Source: Oopsacas minuta (taxonomy: Eukaryota > Porifera > Hexactinellida > Lyssacinosida > Leucopsacidae). From it: 64,000 nt of DNA. Both the position numbers and the translations under genes were made by a program. The stretch is taken from positions 270,697-334,696 of the forward strand of contig JAKMXF010000326.1 in NCBI GenBank assembly GCA_024704765.1, in the 5' to 3' direction. Of the stretch, positions 45,702-55,741 are shown in pieces; the stretch's first letter is position 1, and every line of letters begins with the position of its first letter. The notes beneath the pieces were generated by a model. It was not told where the DNA came from and searched no databases. It worked only from the letters and a program-made list of their open reading frames with translations.

Positions 45702-47862
45702 ACTGCTCAACAAAAATTTAGTTGCATTTCTACCAACACTTGTTTTTATCTAATTTTGGGGCGCTGAATCCGAATCCGAACTTAGTTTTTTTCTGCAAGC
45801 TCTAGATTTTTGCAAATCGAGATGTTTAATATTTATTGCACAAAGTTCAAATATTTTTAAAAGTGACATGATTTGTCAAATGATCTTCTGCTTACAGTTG
45901 AAAAACTAGCCTCAAAACAAAAATAGGTGCCAAAAACTTTTATGTTGCCAATAGAAATTGTATTTGTAGACAGATAGGCAAGAAATGTTTAAAAAAAAAT
46001 GTAAAAAACAGCAGTTTGCTGGTAACATGCATGTAAGAATTGATTTTTTTTACAAAATGACATAGAAAAGAACGATGGCAATCTACAATAGTAACTTAAA
46101 GCGATCAATGACAAGATGCAAAAGATTCAAATATTCTACAACTATGGACAAAATTTCCTCTTATAACTTCTGCGTTTGTACGCTTTGTGAGGACAGTCAC
46201 GTTTAATGCCCTAACAATAGCCTGCCATCATATGTCGGTCCCATCAACCTTGGTAGGTTCTTCCACTGTCATGAGATCCTGGTGGAAACGCTCTCCCTGT
46301 TCGTCACTGACAGCCCCAAGGTGTTCAGTGAATTTGTCCAGGTGGCTGTACATAAAATGTACTTTTATGCTCATGTTGCATCCTAAATCACGAAACCCTG
46401 AGAGCATCTTGGATACAAGCATTTCATAGTTTGGACCCTTTCTGTTACTAAGAAAGTTCTGTATAACATCCACAAAAGATAGTCATGCAGCTTTCTCCTT
46501 GATATTCATTTTCTGAATGAAGTTATTGTCGCGAATAAGTGCACGTATCTGTGGTCCAACAAACACTCCTGCTTTGATTTTATCATATGACAAAGCAGGG
46601 AAAGTATACACAAGATGATGAAAGGATTCATTGTCAGGATTTAGAGCTTTAACGAACTGCTTCATGAGACCTAGCTTGATGTGCAGGGGCGGAAAAACAA
46701 TTTTGTATCTGCTTCCGATTGGGTCGTGTGTAAAGTTAGGCATGCCAGCTTGAAATGTTTCACATAAGGGCCACTCCTTCTGTGTCCAATGTTTTTCACG
46801 TGCTCTGCTGTCCCACATGCACAGATAACATGGAAATTTAGTGTATCCTTTTTGCTAACATAGCAGAAAACTAACCATTTTGAGGTCAACACAAATGATC
46901 CAGTTGTGATCATGATATCCGAGTAAATCCATAACAATTCTAATGTCATCATGCTGTTCCTTCAAGACAGTGGAGTGACCAACTGGAACAGTTCCATAAA
47001 TATTTCCATTGTGCAAAAGAACACACTTGAGGCTGGGCTTGGAACTGTCCAAAAACAATCGCCTTTCTCGCGGATCATATGAGGAGATACCCAGTTGTCC
47101 GAGAAGACCAGGAACATCGTTGCAATATACCAGCTTATTTTCCACTGAAAAATAGGGTAGAAGGAATTCTTCTCTTTTTCGAAAAAAGGAAAACCTCTAC
47201 AGTTCGATCCAGCACCTGTTTTTCTTTGAGCGTGGAGGCTAAGAGCTCAGCTGATAGTTTAGGCAGATCTAAATCACGTACTAAGTCATTCAGTTCTGAT
47301 TGATTAAACTGCTAGTGGACAGTTACTCTGGTTTCACAAGAAGAATCTTCAGATTCTGATTCTGTGTCTATTTTTTGATATTCCATTTCTACGATCTCTT
47401 CCCTTTCCAATTCACTTTCGTCATCATCAGGAATAGCAAAACCACTAAAGGCCGGAGGAGGAAGTCTATCAGAGTGCGGGACAGGTCGTATAGCTGATAG
47501 TATACTAGGATGACAAAGCACACACAAATAGCCTTATCTTTGAAAACCTGTTGAGTAATTAGGCCTGCAAAATATTCATTTACCACGTGCTCATCATTCA
47601 GCTATGACCAACAACTGTTCACAATGGATCCAGATGATGCATACAAAAAGAAAAATGGCTTGATAGATAAAAAATATTTGGTGGAGATCAGAATTATGTA
47701 CTAAATAAGTACCACAAACGAAAAAATTTAAATTGTCGATTGCATGAAAACTAGAGCATGCAGAAAGAAACTGATCGCAGATTTGAAATCAGCATCCCAA
47801 AATTATATAGAATCAGTTAAAAAATCTCATGCAACAAAAAATGAAAAAAATGTTGAGCAGTG
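45702..47862 (-). mobile_element. 2.16-kb transposon of an unclassified DDE-like family
   Basis: The left end begins CACTGCTCAACA and the complement of the right end begins CACTGCTCAACA, a perfect 12-base inverted repeat. The similarity goes on into T-rich and TTGCAT blocks. The flanks are TAA on both sides (45699-45701 and 47863-47865), a 3-bp target duplication. The sequence between holds one broken gene on the minus strand. I know this protein only as a multicopy family of uncharacterised proteins. The clean ends show that the copy is a complete transposon. Confidence 0.75.
46187..47586 (-). pseudogene. Unclassified transposase-like protein, broken
   Basis: Pieces on the minus strand, in order: IRPVPHSDRLPPPAFSGF (47520-47440); an acidic stretch (ESELEREEIVEMEYQKID), then a TAG at 47321-47323 with the frame continuing; ELNDLVRDLDLPKLSAELLA; a frame change; LVYCNDVPGLLGQLGI; RRLFLDSSKPSLKCVLLHNG; IICVDLKMV; another change; WPLCETFQAGMPNF; FPPLHIKLGLMKQFVKALN; KAGVFVGPQIRALI; and lastly KMLSGFRDLGCNMSIKVHF with AVSDEQGERFHQDL (46473-46228). 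The conserved acidic residues in FLDSSK, CVDLK and GERFHQD could form a DDE triad; that is my inference. The order agrees with the uncharacterised family I recall from arthropods and cnidarians. At least one stop and two or three frameshifts make it a pseudogene. Confidence 0.65.
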
Positions 47863-48188
47863 TAACTTATGAAAAGAATCGAAGTCTATTATTGAATTTT
47901 ACCCCTGTATTGGTGCCTGGAAAGCTATTAATGTTGCCCAACATGTCTTGCTACCTAAGTCATTCTATTATAATCGGCCAGACGATATAATCCCAGGGTG
48001 AAAATGCCAGAATAACTAAATATTTTATACAAACTTTACCCTAAATACTTAAACTAGCATTTGGCAAGTCGCGTCGCGATGAATTCGTAGCATTGCGACT
48101 CGAGGTATCCATTATCATCCAATTGACGGCCCCTTTCAGTATTTTAATATAGATATATATAGAACAATGAAATTGACAAATATATGTA

Positions 48189-49532
48189 CAGGGTGTTCAA
48201 AAGTCTTGTCACCTCAAGTAACGTAAATTATATACTACATAGCATACACACACTATCGATTTTATTGGCAAATATAATCATCATGCAATTCTATTACTTT
48301 TCTAATCCTATCAGGCATGCCACTAACTAAATTATTTAAAATATCAGCATCAATACTGATCCAGGCCAATTTGAGGTTCTGAATTAGGTTCTGAATTGTG
48401 TTCACTTGACCTAACTTATCCACCCTAACAGCTAATATAGACCATAAATCTTCGATAGGATTTAGGTCAGGAGAGTTGGCTGGTCACTCGGCTTTCTTCC
48501 AAAAGCGGGGGAAATTGTTTGTGCACCATTCTTGCGTAGCTTTAGCCGTGTGTGCTGGAGCACCGTCCTGCATGAATAAAAAATCCGACATGTTTAACAA
48601 CATTGATCTTTCTACAATGCTACCTGTTTTAGAAGAACGGCTAATGGCATCAAGTCAAGTAACTCCTAGTATATTATCACGATAATATGCTGCGTCTACA
48701 GATTGCTTTTGAGGAATTATGTGCAATTCTGACAAGACACGGTATGACATCATACCCCATACCATGACTTTAGCAGGAAATTTCACCTTGAAAACTGGGC
48801 TGATATCTTTGCCATTTTTGCTCCACACTCTATCGTTCTGTCGGTTTGGTGTTGAAAATAGATCGAAGGGCGATTCGTCCGACCAAAGAACCTTTCTCCA
48901 ATCTTCAATAGTCCAATCCTTATGATTGTGGGCGAACAAAAGCCGATTTCTCTTGATCCTCTCAGTAATTCGCGGGATTTGGGGCCGTTTGAATGCTCTA
49001 GCACCAAGATTTTTTGTCAGATGTCGATAGACAGTTGAAGAAGAAGCAGAATAGCCCTTTTTAGCTAAGCTCTGGCTATATTTCGGGTTGAATGTCTTCG
49101 TTTCTCCAAAGATTTCGCTATTACTATCTTGGCGGCCCGATTTAGAGTTTTCGGACGGCCAGACCTTGCCTTTGTCTCCAATGAATGACTACATTTAGCT
49201 GCTGTCCACCATCTTTTAATGGAACATAATCGAGCACCTAACCTCAGAGCAACATCTTTCAGTGATACACCAGCTTCCAGCATGCCTATTGCTTTAGAAC
49301 GGACTGCAATTCCATGATCTCCGACATTCATTATTCTAGTGTTTACGAATTACAAAAAAAACGAAAAAGAATTGTGATTATCGACAATATATAAGGTATT
49401 AGGGTGAATAATGCGTTAGAAAACTTGAACTGACATGATAATAAGACAGTATTCAGATCTAACAGTATTCACAATGATAAACTAGATAAATGGTTTCATT
49501 CGAATAGGTGCTAAGACTTTTGAAACACCCTG
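48189..49532 (-). mobile_element. Tc1-like element with DD37E transposase relic
   Basis: The left end is CAGGGTGTTCAAAAGTCTTG and the complement of the right end is CAGGGTGTTTCAAAAGTCTT. TA flanks lie at 48187-48188 and 49533-49534. It is 1,344 bp. It differs from the other Tc1/mariner copies in the window by ending its catalytic set with Glu. Confidence 0.88.
48262..49331 (-). pseudogene. Tc1-like transposase (DD37E), broken
   Basis: It starts at the ATG at 49331 (MNVGDHGIAVRSKAIGML) and ends with ELHDDYICQ before TAA at 48262-48264. The first HTH (GVSLKDVALRLG...SIKRWW) and the hook (SGRPKTLNRAA) are open to 49065. Next come DWRKVLWSDESPFDLF, RVWSKNGKD, PAKVMVWGMMS (48939-48655), then FMQDGAPAHTAKATQEWC and NSPDLNPIEDLWSIL. 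37 residues separate the Asp of QDGAPAH and the Glu of NPIEDLW, giving DD37E rather than the DD34E of classical Tc1. Lesions: a TGA replaces the Trp before PANSPDL, and there are frameshifts after IARA and near 48655. Similar DD37E lineages are known in mosquitoes and others. Confidence 0.83.
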
Positions 49533-50220
49533 TATATGGCACATAAATTATTGAAATATTTTGCGAGATCAACCCCCTTTGTAGCCGTTGAGTTCAAGTA
49601 TCTCCGTGAATTTTGGATTTTGCTAATTTGTTTACTTTCTAATTCATAAAAACAACAATTAATTTACAAATCAAGTTGTCATATCGGAGTCAGCATACTC
49701 CTTCACACCAGTATAGTCATTAAAAGCATAATTCTACCTCAATTTGGAATTTGTATACTATATGTACCTAAAATTCACAGTATATTGTTTACAATATCAT
49801 TCTTGGGAGTCAGCAAACTCGAGTACCCCAGTATAGTCATTAAAAGTATGATCCTACCTCAATTTTGAAATTTGTTAACTTATGTGCCTAAAAGTTAATG
49901 AATATTCACATTATGGTGTTTACAATACCATATTTGGACTCTGCATAGTCCATTATCCCTGTATAGCCTTTGAAAGCATGACTCTTTGGCTAATTTGTTT
50001 CACTTTATATTAAAAAAAACTTCAATAAATTTATATATGATTAATCTAAAAGCGTGAAAATCGGATTCATTATGTTCGAAATATTTTGTGAAGTGCTATT
50101 GATTCCATTTACTTCCTTTATAAACACGATAATACACAGTTATACGACTATTCCAAATTGCATACCGCAAACCCTTTCCTTGATAACGGACAAACTAGCA
50201 GACAAACTACAATTGAGATT

Positions 50221-51705
50221 AATATTATAGATTATTAGTATTCAATTACATTAGGTTGGAAAGTTATAACTCATCTTGTTTCAACGATTATTTATGGTAG
50301 GACGTATATGTTTGGAGTCGACAATAATCCCAACCATTATCAAGTTATAATTGTTTATTGAGAGATTTGTGTTATCGCTTTTCTGTATTGTAAATCAAGA
50401 ACTAGACAACTTTGTATTATAACCATTTGAAAATTTATTTTGCATAAAAGTATCGATAGATCATTTCATGTATTCACTTGGAAATGAAAGATTACATTTT
50501 GAATTAAGTTCTACAAGGCATCAATAATGACATAGTTTAACAAATAAATGTATACTAGATAATAATTCCACACATTCCACAAGTTTTTAGCGTATAATGG
50601 TTGATAGTTTGTTGTTCGAAAACTATCCAATACATGTATTCGGCCAATGCACCGTTTCTGTAAAATTGAAGCCAGATAGAATTTGTTCAATCGGGTGTCC
50701 TTATCCACTTCCTGTCGGGCCTTATAGATAGTCGGTTAAGACCATGTGTTATGAATTATTATGAATTGTATATCTAATTCGATATGATATGATTGGTATT
50801 TGGAGTAAGATATTACAATCGAAATTTTTGGGCATATATCGGCGGACGGCGTCCGACACTATACTCAAGAAGCTAAATCTCAGAATGATGCCCGTTATTA
50901 GGATATAGTCAGTTATGAGTAGAATCGATTATGGTATAGTAATTTTATGACTATATGCGTTGTTCGAATTCAAACATCGTTAAGAAAGTAATTACTTGAT
51001 GAATATACAATTTTCTACAACACCTCCTATATACTCCATTTTTGCATGGGGTGTTGGATGTAATTGTGGGCCGAATGCTAATCAGGAGTAATAGAAAAAT
51101 CGGGATCTAGCATTATACATATCAAAGCTACATTTGACCGTTTAGAACAGCTTGATATCTCTACATATGTTGAGGCCCCGGTCCACTAGCTTGGGGCCAT
51201 TTTGAAATTTTCAGAGGCCTTATAGACCATGGATGGACGAAAATGCCAATTCATGTTGCTCAGTCCAATATTATTAAATGCTTTGAAAATTACACAGAAG
51301 GTGTAGATAGGGTAGATCTCTCAAAGTCCGAGTCATTCTATGATATATGATTCCTGCTGATACACAGACAGTGGTTTAACCAGGTGTAATAGGTCAATTG
51401 TGTTCTATCTGAAATCCATAAATTAGCTATATTTTCTGAATCTGCATACTCAAATATCTCCAGTTGTGGTTTTGTATTCAAAAGTAGCCAATATTTCTCA
51501 ATTTTGAGGTTAAAGAAATGAAGCATACATTGATATAAGTTTACTATGATAATCAAATCTTTCAAGTATAATCAACACAATTTGGTATACAGTTTACTGA
51601 TTAAATTGATTGAATTTCATCTCTTTGAATAATTTGAACGTTCTCACAAGGATAAAAGTTTGGCTGAATTACTTAGCAAAGTTGAGTGCGTTGCTAACCT
51701 TGCAG
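50221..51705. other. No gene recognised
   Basis: No coding sequence was recognised. The minus frames 50511-50708 and 51338-51565 have no known motif. Confidence 0.5.
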
Positions 51706-51760
51706 AGCAGGGGTTCTCAAGCTTTTAGTAACTACATACCCGTCAGGTGAAAAGAAAGTC
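51706..51760. repeat. hAT-type terminal repeat
   Basis: CAGGGGTTCTCAAGCTTTTA, followed by ACTACATACCCGTCAG, resembles hAT (Charlie-like) ends and the end at 38801 (CAGGGGTGCTCAAACTTTTA). It may be the 3' end of the element whose transposase fragment lies at 52943-53462 on the minus strand. The opposite end was not found. Confidence 0.5.
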
Positions 51761-52167
51761 GAGGTACCCTCGATTCCAATCGGACGAGTTCCGGCTATAA
51801 TACATCATCATATGTATAGTGAAATTTGGAATATGATGAACTACCAATATTACGTTTGTTAGAAAGTAAAATTAAGGAATAAACAGTTGCGTAATTAAGG
51901 TTTTGGGGACCCTGGTTCAAAATTATGGGCGAGGCCCCATCATTTCAAACTATAATTCAAAATTTTCAGGAGTTTCGGAGCTTTAAAAACTATTTGCCAA
52001 ATTCAGGAGCCACCATCTCACTTGTAAGGTGTTCAGTCATATGCAAACTTACACTTGTCACAAAGCCATTAAGCCAATAATGGTGTACATATACGTTTAA
52101 TATTCTAGTGCTTAGATGGAACCAAAACATAAAATAGGAAGGTTTTGTGAAGATATGTATTCATGTT

Positions 52168-52418
52168 CAGTTGCGTATCTAGGATCATCGTGAGGGTGAT
52201 GCTCTGGAGCGAGTGAAGCGAGCGATGGTAAGGGGGAGTCTGGGGTCAAGTTCCCCAGGAAAACAACTGTGAAAATTGGATTGCATTCTGTAACTATGAT
52301 CCCAAAAGCTCTGCGCATATTAAGGAAAATTGAATTATAAATAACAACATAACCATATATTGGAAACCAGTTATGAGGTGCTTGAACACTCAAATTCCCA
52401 CCTTGGATACGCCACTGC
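52168..52418. repeat. Dispersed repeat, copy 2 (first copy at 21941)
   Basis: Shares GGATCATCGTGAGGGTGATG, GAGCGAGTGAAGCGAGCGAT, AAAGCTCTGCGCATATTAAG and AATTATAAATAACAACATA with 21941-22380 in the same direction. It lacks about 190 bp of the middle. It ends near TTGGATACGCCACTG, a string that also recurs at 52790 (TGTACGCCACTGG). Confidence 0.65.
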
Positions 52419-52942
52419 TTGTTTGCATTTTTTGCTCTCTTTGGATTAGCAGAAACATATTTTCTCTTCATTCTTTCTAATAATCTGTAGAGAAAGACTG
52501 TTATATGGACGAAAAATACGAAAATTATATCAAATAACATAATTGTTAAAGGCCGGGCGAAAGCAAACTAAAAGTACTCTGGTGACATCATACGTAGAAT
52601 CGTACAGGCAAAGGAAAAAAGTCGAGGAGAAGAAGCTGTTTCTGCCGGCCTTGTGATAACTATAATTTATTAATCAAATGTGATTGAATTTTATTAGAAA
52701 TCCTGCGCATAACAAATTTTAAAATTAATGTTTGGAGGCCTTCTGGACATCGAGGCCCTAGTTCATGAACCGCCTGTGTACGCCACTGGACACAAAGTTT
52801 AATGAGATGCTTGGGCCTGCTTCACTATTACAAGATGATCCATTCTTGGTGCAGTTTTACATATAGATACACGTAGGCCAGGCTCTACGCTAAACAGGCA
52901 CGATATCTGTTCTGAATATGGCATAGTGCCGAGAATCTATGT

Positions 52943-53462
52943 TCACTGAGATATGTACTTGAAAACTTCAACAGTTCGCTCACCGCCATGGCAGCGACAA
53001 GAGCAAATTGTTGACTCATTATAGACCAGAACTTCATTAATCTCAGTTTCAAATCTATCGTTCAAAAATTCAATGAATTCTCCTTGCATAACATTGGGCA
53101 ATAAACTTGTCAGCGATGAATAGATTTCGAAGCAACATAAGATCCAACCCAATCAGGTGTGAGAAGTACCTTTTGAACTCTTCTTTCAAGAAGAACAAGC
53201 CCGCTTGAAATAGTCCCATAATATCTGTTTTCATTTCTTCTCCCTCAAGAACAGTAGTGAGATTATCACGTATGACGAAATTTCCGTCTTTGACTTTCCT
53301 TTCCCATAGCCGCAACTTCTTTATGGATGTTCGTATCTTATCAATAAAATTAAAATAAGCTGTGAAAATTCCTTGAAGTCCTTGTTTAGTAAATATAAGC
53401 GTGATAAAATAGGTTCTAATTAAGAGATATATTCGCACTTTCTGTATAAGAATATCGGACAT
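52943..53462 (-). pseudogene. hAT-superfamily transposase fragment
   Basis: Two overlapping frames on the minus strand form one relic. 53462-53070 holds GLQGIFTAYFNFIDKIR, LRLWERKVKDGNFVIRDNL and FFLKEEFKRYFSHL. 53152-52943 continues with GEFIEFLNDRFETEINEV. From memory, the motif L-W-x-x-x-x-x-G-N-(F/L)-x-x-F and the following helix with F-x-x-R-F are typical of the hAT-like proteins related to ZBED5, EPM2AIP1 and GTF2IRD2. In that family the next step is the NPF...LQ block, which is degraded here. The BED zinc finger and the C-terminal dimerisation region are absent. This is a partial, frame-shifted copy; I am moderately sure of the family. Confidence 0.5.
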
Positions 53463-54970
53463 CTACACTTAACCGCATCTTAACATGAAAGATTATTGAA
53501 AAATCTGATGAGAACAATATCCCATGGAAAATGAATGCAAATACAACATTCTTACAATCCAAGTCAGAAATATATAGTTAGAAATCTTATTGTTGTTCTG
53601 GGGGCATTCACTAAACTTCTTTAACTCAAATTGGAAGAAAATTAGAGAATATAGCATATTTATGTATTCCCCGGAGCAGACTTAAGTTTGTAAATGTATA
53701 TTGTGAATGCTTCATGATAATTATATTGCCGAATGACAGCTAATTACCAGGAATTTTGAGTCAGTCAAATCGTACCTCTTCAACTGCTCACAAATAGTAA
53801 CTTCTATTAAATATACTTGTCCAAAATGCTTTCTCGCACTGAACATCAACTAATCCCTAGTCAATACAATATCTAGGGGTGTAAATCCTCTGATCAACAG
53901 CTGGATGCGAGTACAAGAAAATCTCTGGGTCTAGGGGCAATAAAAAACATTTCAAGACACCATCGAACGTATAACTAATAGGTATCGTAAGTAAAGTGGT
54001 GACGATTCGTCCCAAAAATAGGCACCAGTAGAACTATAAATAGTTAAGAATTGATCAAAATTTGGCGAGTTTACTGGCTCCAAAATTTCCTCTGAATCTA
54101 GCTAATTCAAATTTGAAATTGTATATATAATTTGGCATCAAACGTATAGTTTAAATTAAATTTAAGAATAGCGAACAATCTCTCTAGTGATGAGCTATAC
54201 CAGTCGTTCTCCTGGGTGCCTCAGAAAGTTGTTAGTGCCAAGCATTCCCTGGATTAATACAAATTTATAAAATGCTTCAGGGTTTTGTTTGTAGCCTTCT
54301 GAAATTGAATGCGCTTAACTCAAGAAGATCAACTCTTAAAACCTAATATTTGGACATAGTAATTGGTACATTTCTAATAAATTTGGCACTGCGGTATTAT
54401 TAATGATGAATTCACCCTATACATATTTACCTCTGAATTTATAGAGAAAATGAGTGTACCGCAGTTCAAGAAAGATAGAGAAACGCTGAGCTAACCTCCA
54501 TAAGTTCTTTCAATTTAGTTATCCAGCCCAAATGATCAATAAATACGTCAACTGAAACCTAAATGTACTAACTTAAAGTGAAATTTGCAAACTGTGAGAA
54601 AATAGTTCCGGCGTCACAACTGCCCCTCCCAACCACCCATCGTTATGGCCAGGAACACAAAGCCTGAATTATTCGGTGAAATATTTATATAATGAATCAT
54701 AATATATACCACCAATGAAAATTCTTCATCGTTAAATGTCCTATCTTTACAAATAGGTGATAGTCAACCTGGATGAAAGATGCAATATTTAAAGTTGTAC
54801 AATCATCGAAGAATGATCTATTCTATGAAACAAATGCTTACTAGACAGATTATTTGACACTTTCCTGAAATTGTTCAGCATATACGTATTCGCATAAAAT
54901 TTGATGTTTCCAGAATATGTAGGGCAGTGCGGGCCTAATTTACGTGACTAGGTCAAACTTAATTAGAGTA
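53463..54970. other. No gene recognised
   Basis: A+T-rich, with no recognised coding region or repeat. Confidence 0.5.
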
Positions 54971-54975
54971 AACAT

Positions 54976-55741
54976 CAGGACTCTGTCACGACACAACTGG
55001 TCCGGAGCATAACTAGTCCGGCTATATGGAAGGTCTTTTACCGGATACCCATTCAGTTATTTGGCAGAGAACGTATTTATAGACACATAACTAAGAGGTA
55101 GTTTAGTGGGCGCCGATACTCATCCTAAAAGACGTTCTGCAAAGGGTGCACCAGTTATTGGTACCACAACTGGTCCGGTGTAATAGCCGAGATTATACCC
55201 CATCACATATATACTCTGGGATTTTCTGAGCAAGCCCAGAAAATAACCCAGGGTGGTATAGCCTGGGCTAGCCCAGAATATTCCCGAGTATATTCTGGGT
55301 AACTACAGCGGGCCTTACCAGTTATGGGAAGGGCGTACCAGTTATAGTCGGCCATAACTGGTCCGCCTAGGCAAGTTATAATCGCCATGTAACTGGTCCC
55401 GGACAAGATTAAGCGTAATAGTTCCCAATGAGTTGTGAATATTCTCTGACACATTAAATTTACTAAATAATATACTATTCTATTGATGCACAGTAATTTT
55501 GAAAAATGCCTGATATTAAATTGAAACCCGCATAGTTATGTAATAGAACAAACAAGCGAGATGGATCTACGAATGCTCTCAACGATTTATCACATGCGAA
55601 TATATACGTGTTGTTACCAACTATCTAGATTCTACATGTAGCCACTATTTTCAGTGCCCAGGCTGTGACCTGGTCAAAACCTGGTCTAGAAATTTCTGCC
55701 CAGGTTTGATATGGTCATATTGCATTCCTGGCACCGGCCTG
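54976..55741 (-). mobile_element. MITE with many AACTGGTCC motifs, copy B
   Basis: Inverted partner of 34632-35355. Its tips are CAGGACTCTGTCACG on the left and CAGGCCGGTGCC on the complement of the right. At 766 bp it is the more complete copy, with a G+C-rich centre rich in palindromes (ATTCTGGG/CCCAGAAT near 55260-55310). AACTGGTCC or its complement, with small changes, occurs about seven times (about 55004, 55017, 55163, 55318, 55334, 55357 and 55391). It is non-coding. Confidence 0.75.

Larger units (their letters stand above)
48060..50220. repeat. Dispersed repeat with ~125-bp units, copy 2, split by a Tc1 element
   Basis: This is the same family as 37653-38325: CTCGAGGTATCCATTA and CAATTGACGGCCCCTTT at the start, CCTTTCCTTGATAACGGACA and CTACAATTGAGAT at the end. 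The DD37E element 48189-49532 is inserted near the left edge. Internal units recur three or four times at 49600-50000, each with CCAGTATAGTCATTAAAAG or CCTGTATAGCC, then TTTACTT/TATGTACCTAAAA, then a GGAGTCAGC block. The unit length is about 115-125 bp. Confidence 0.65.
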
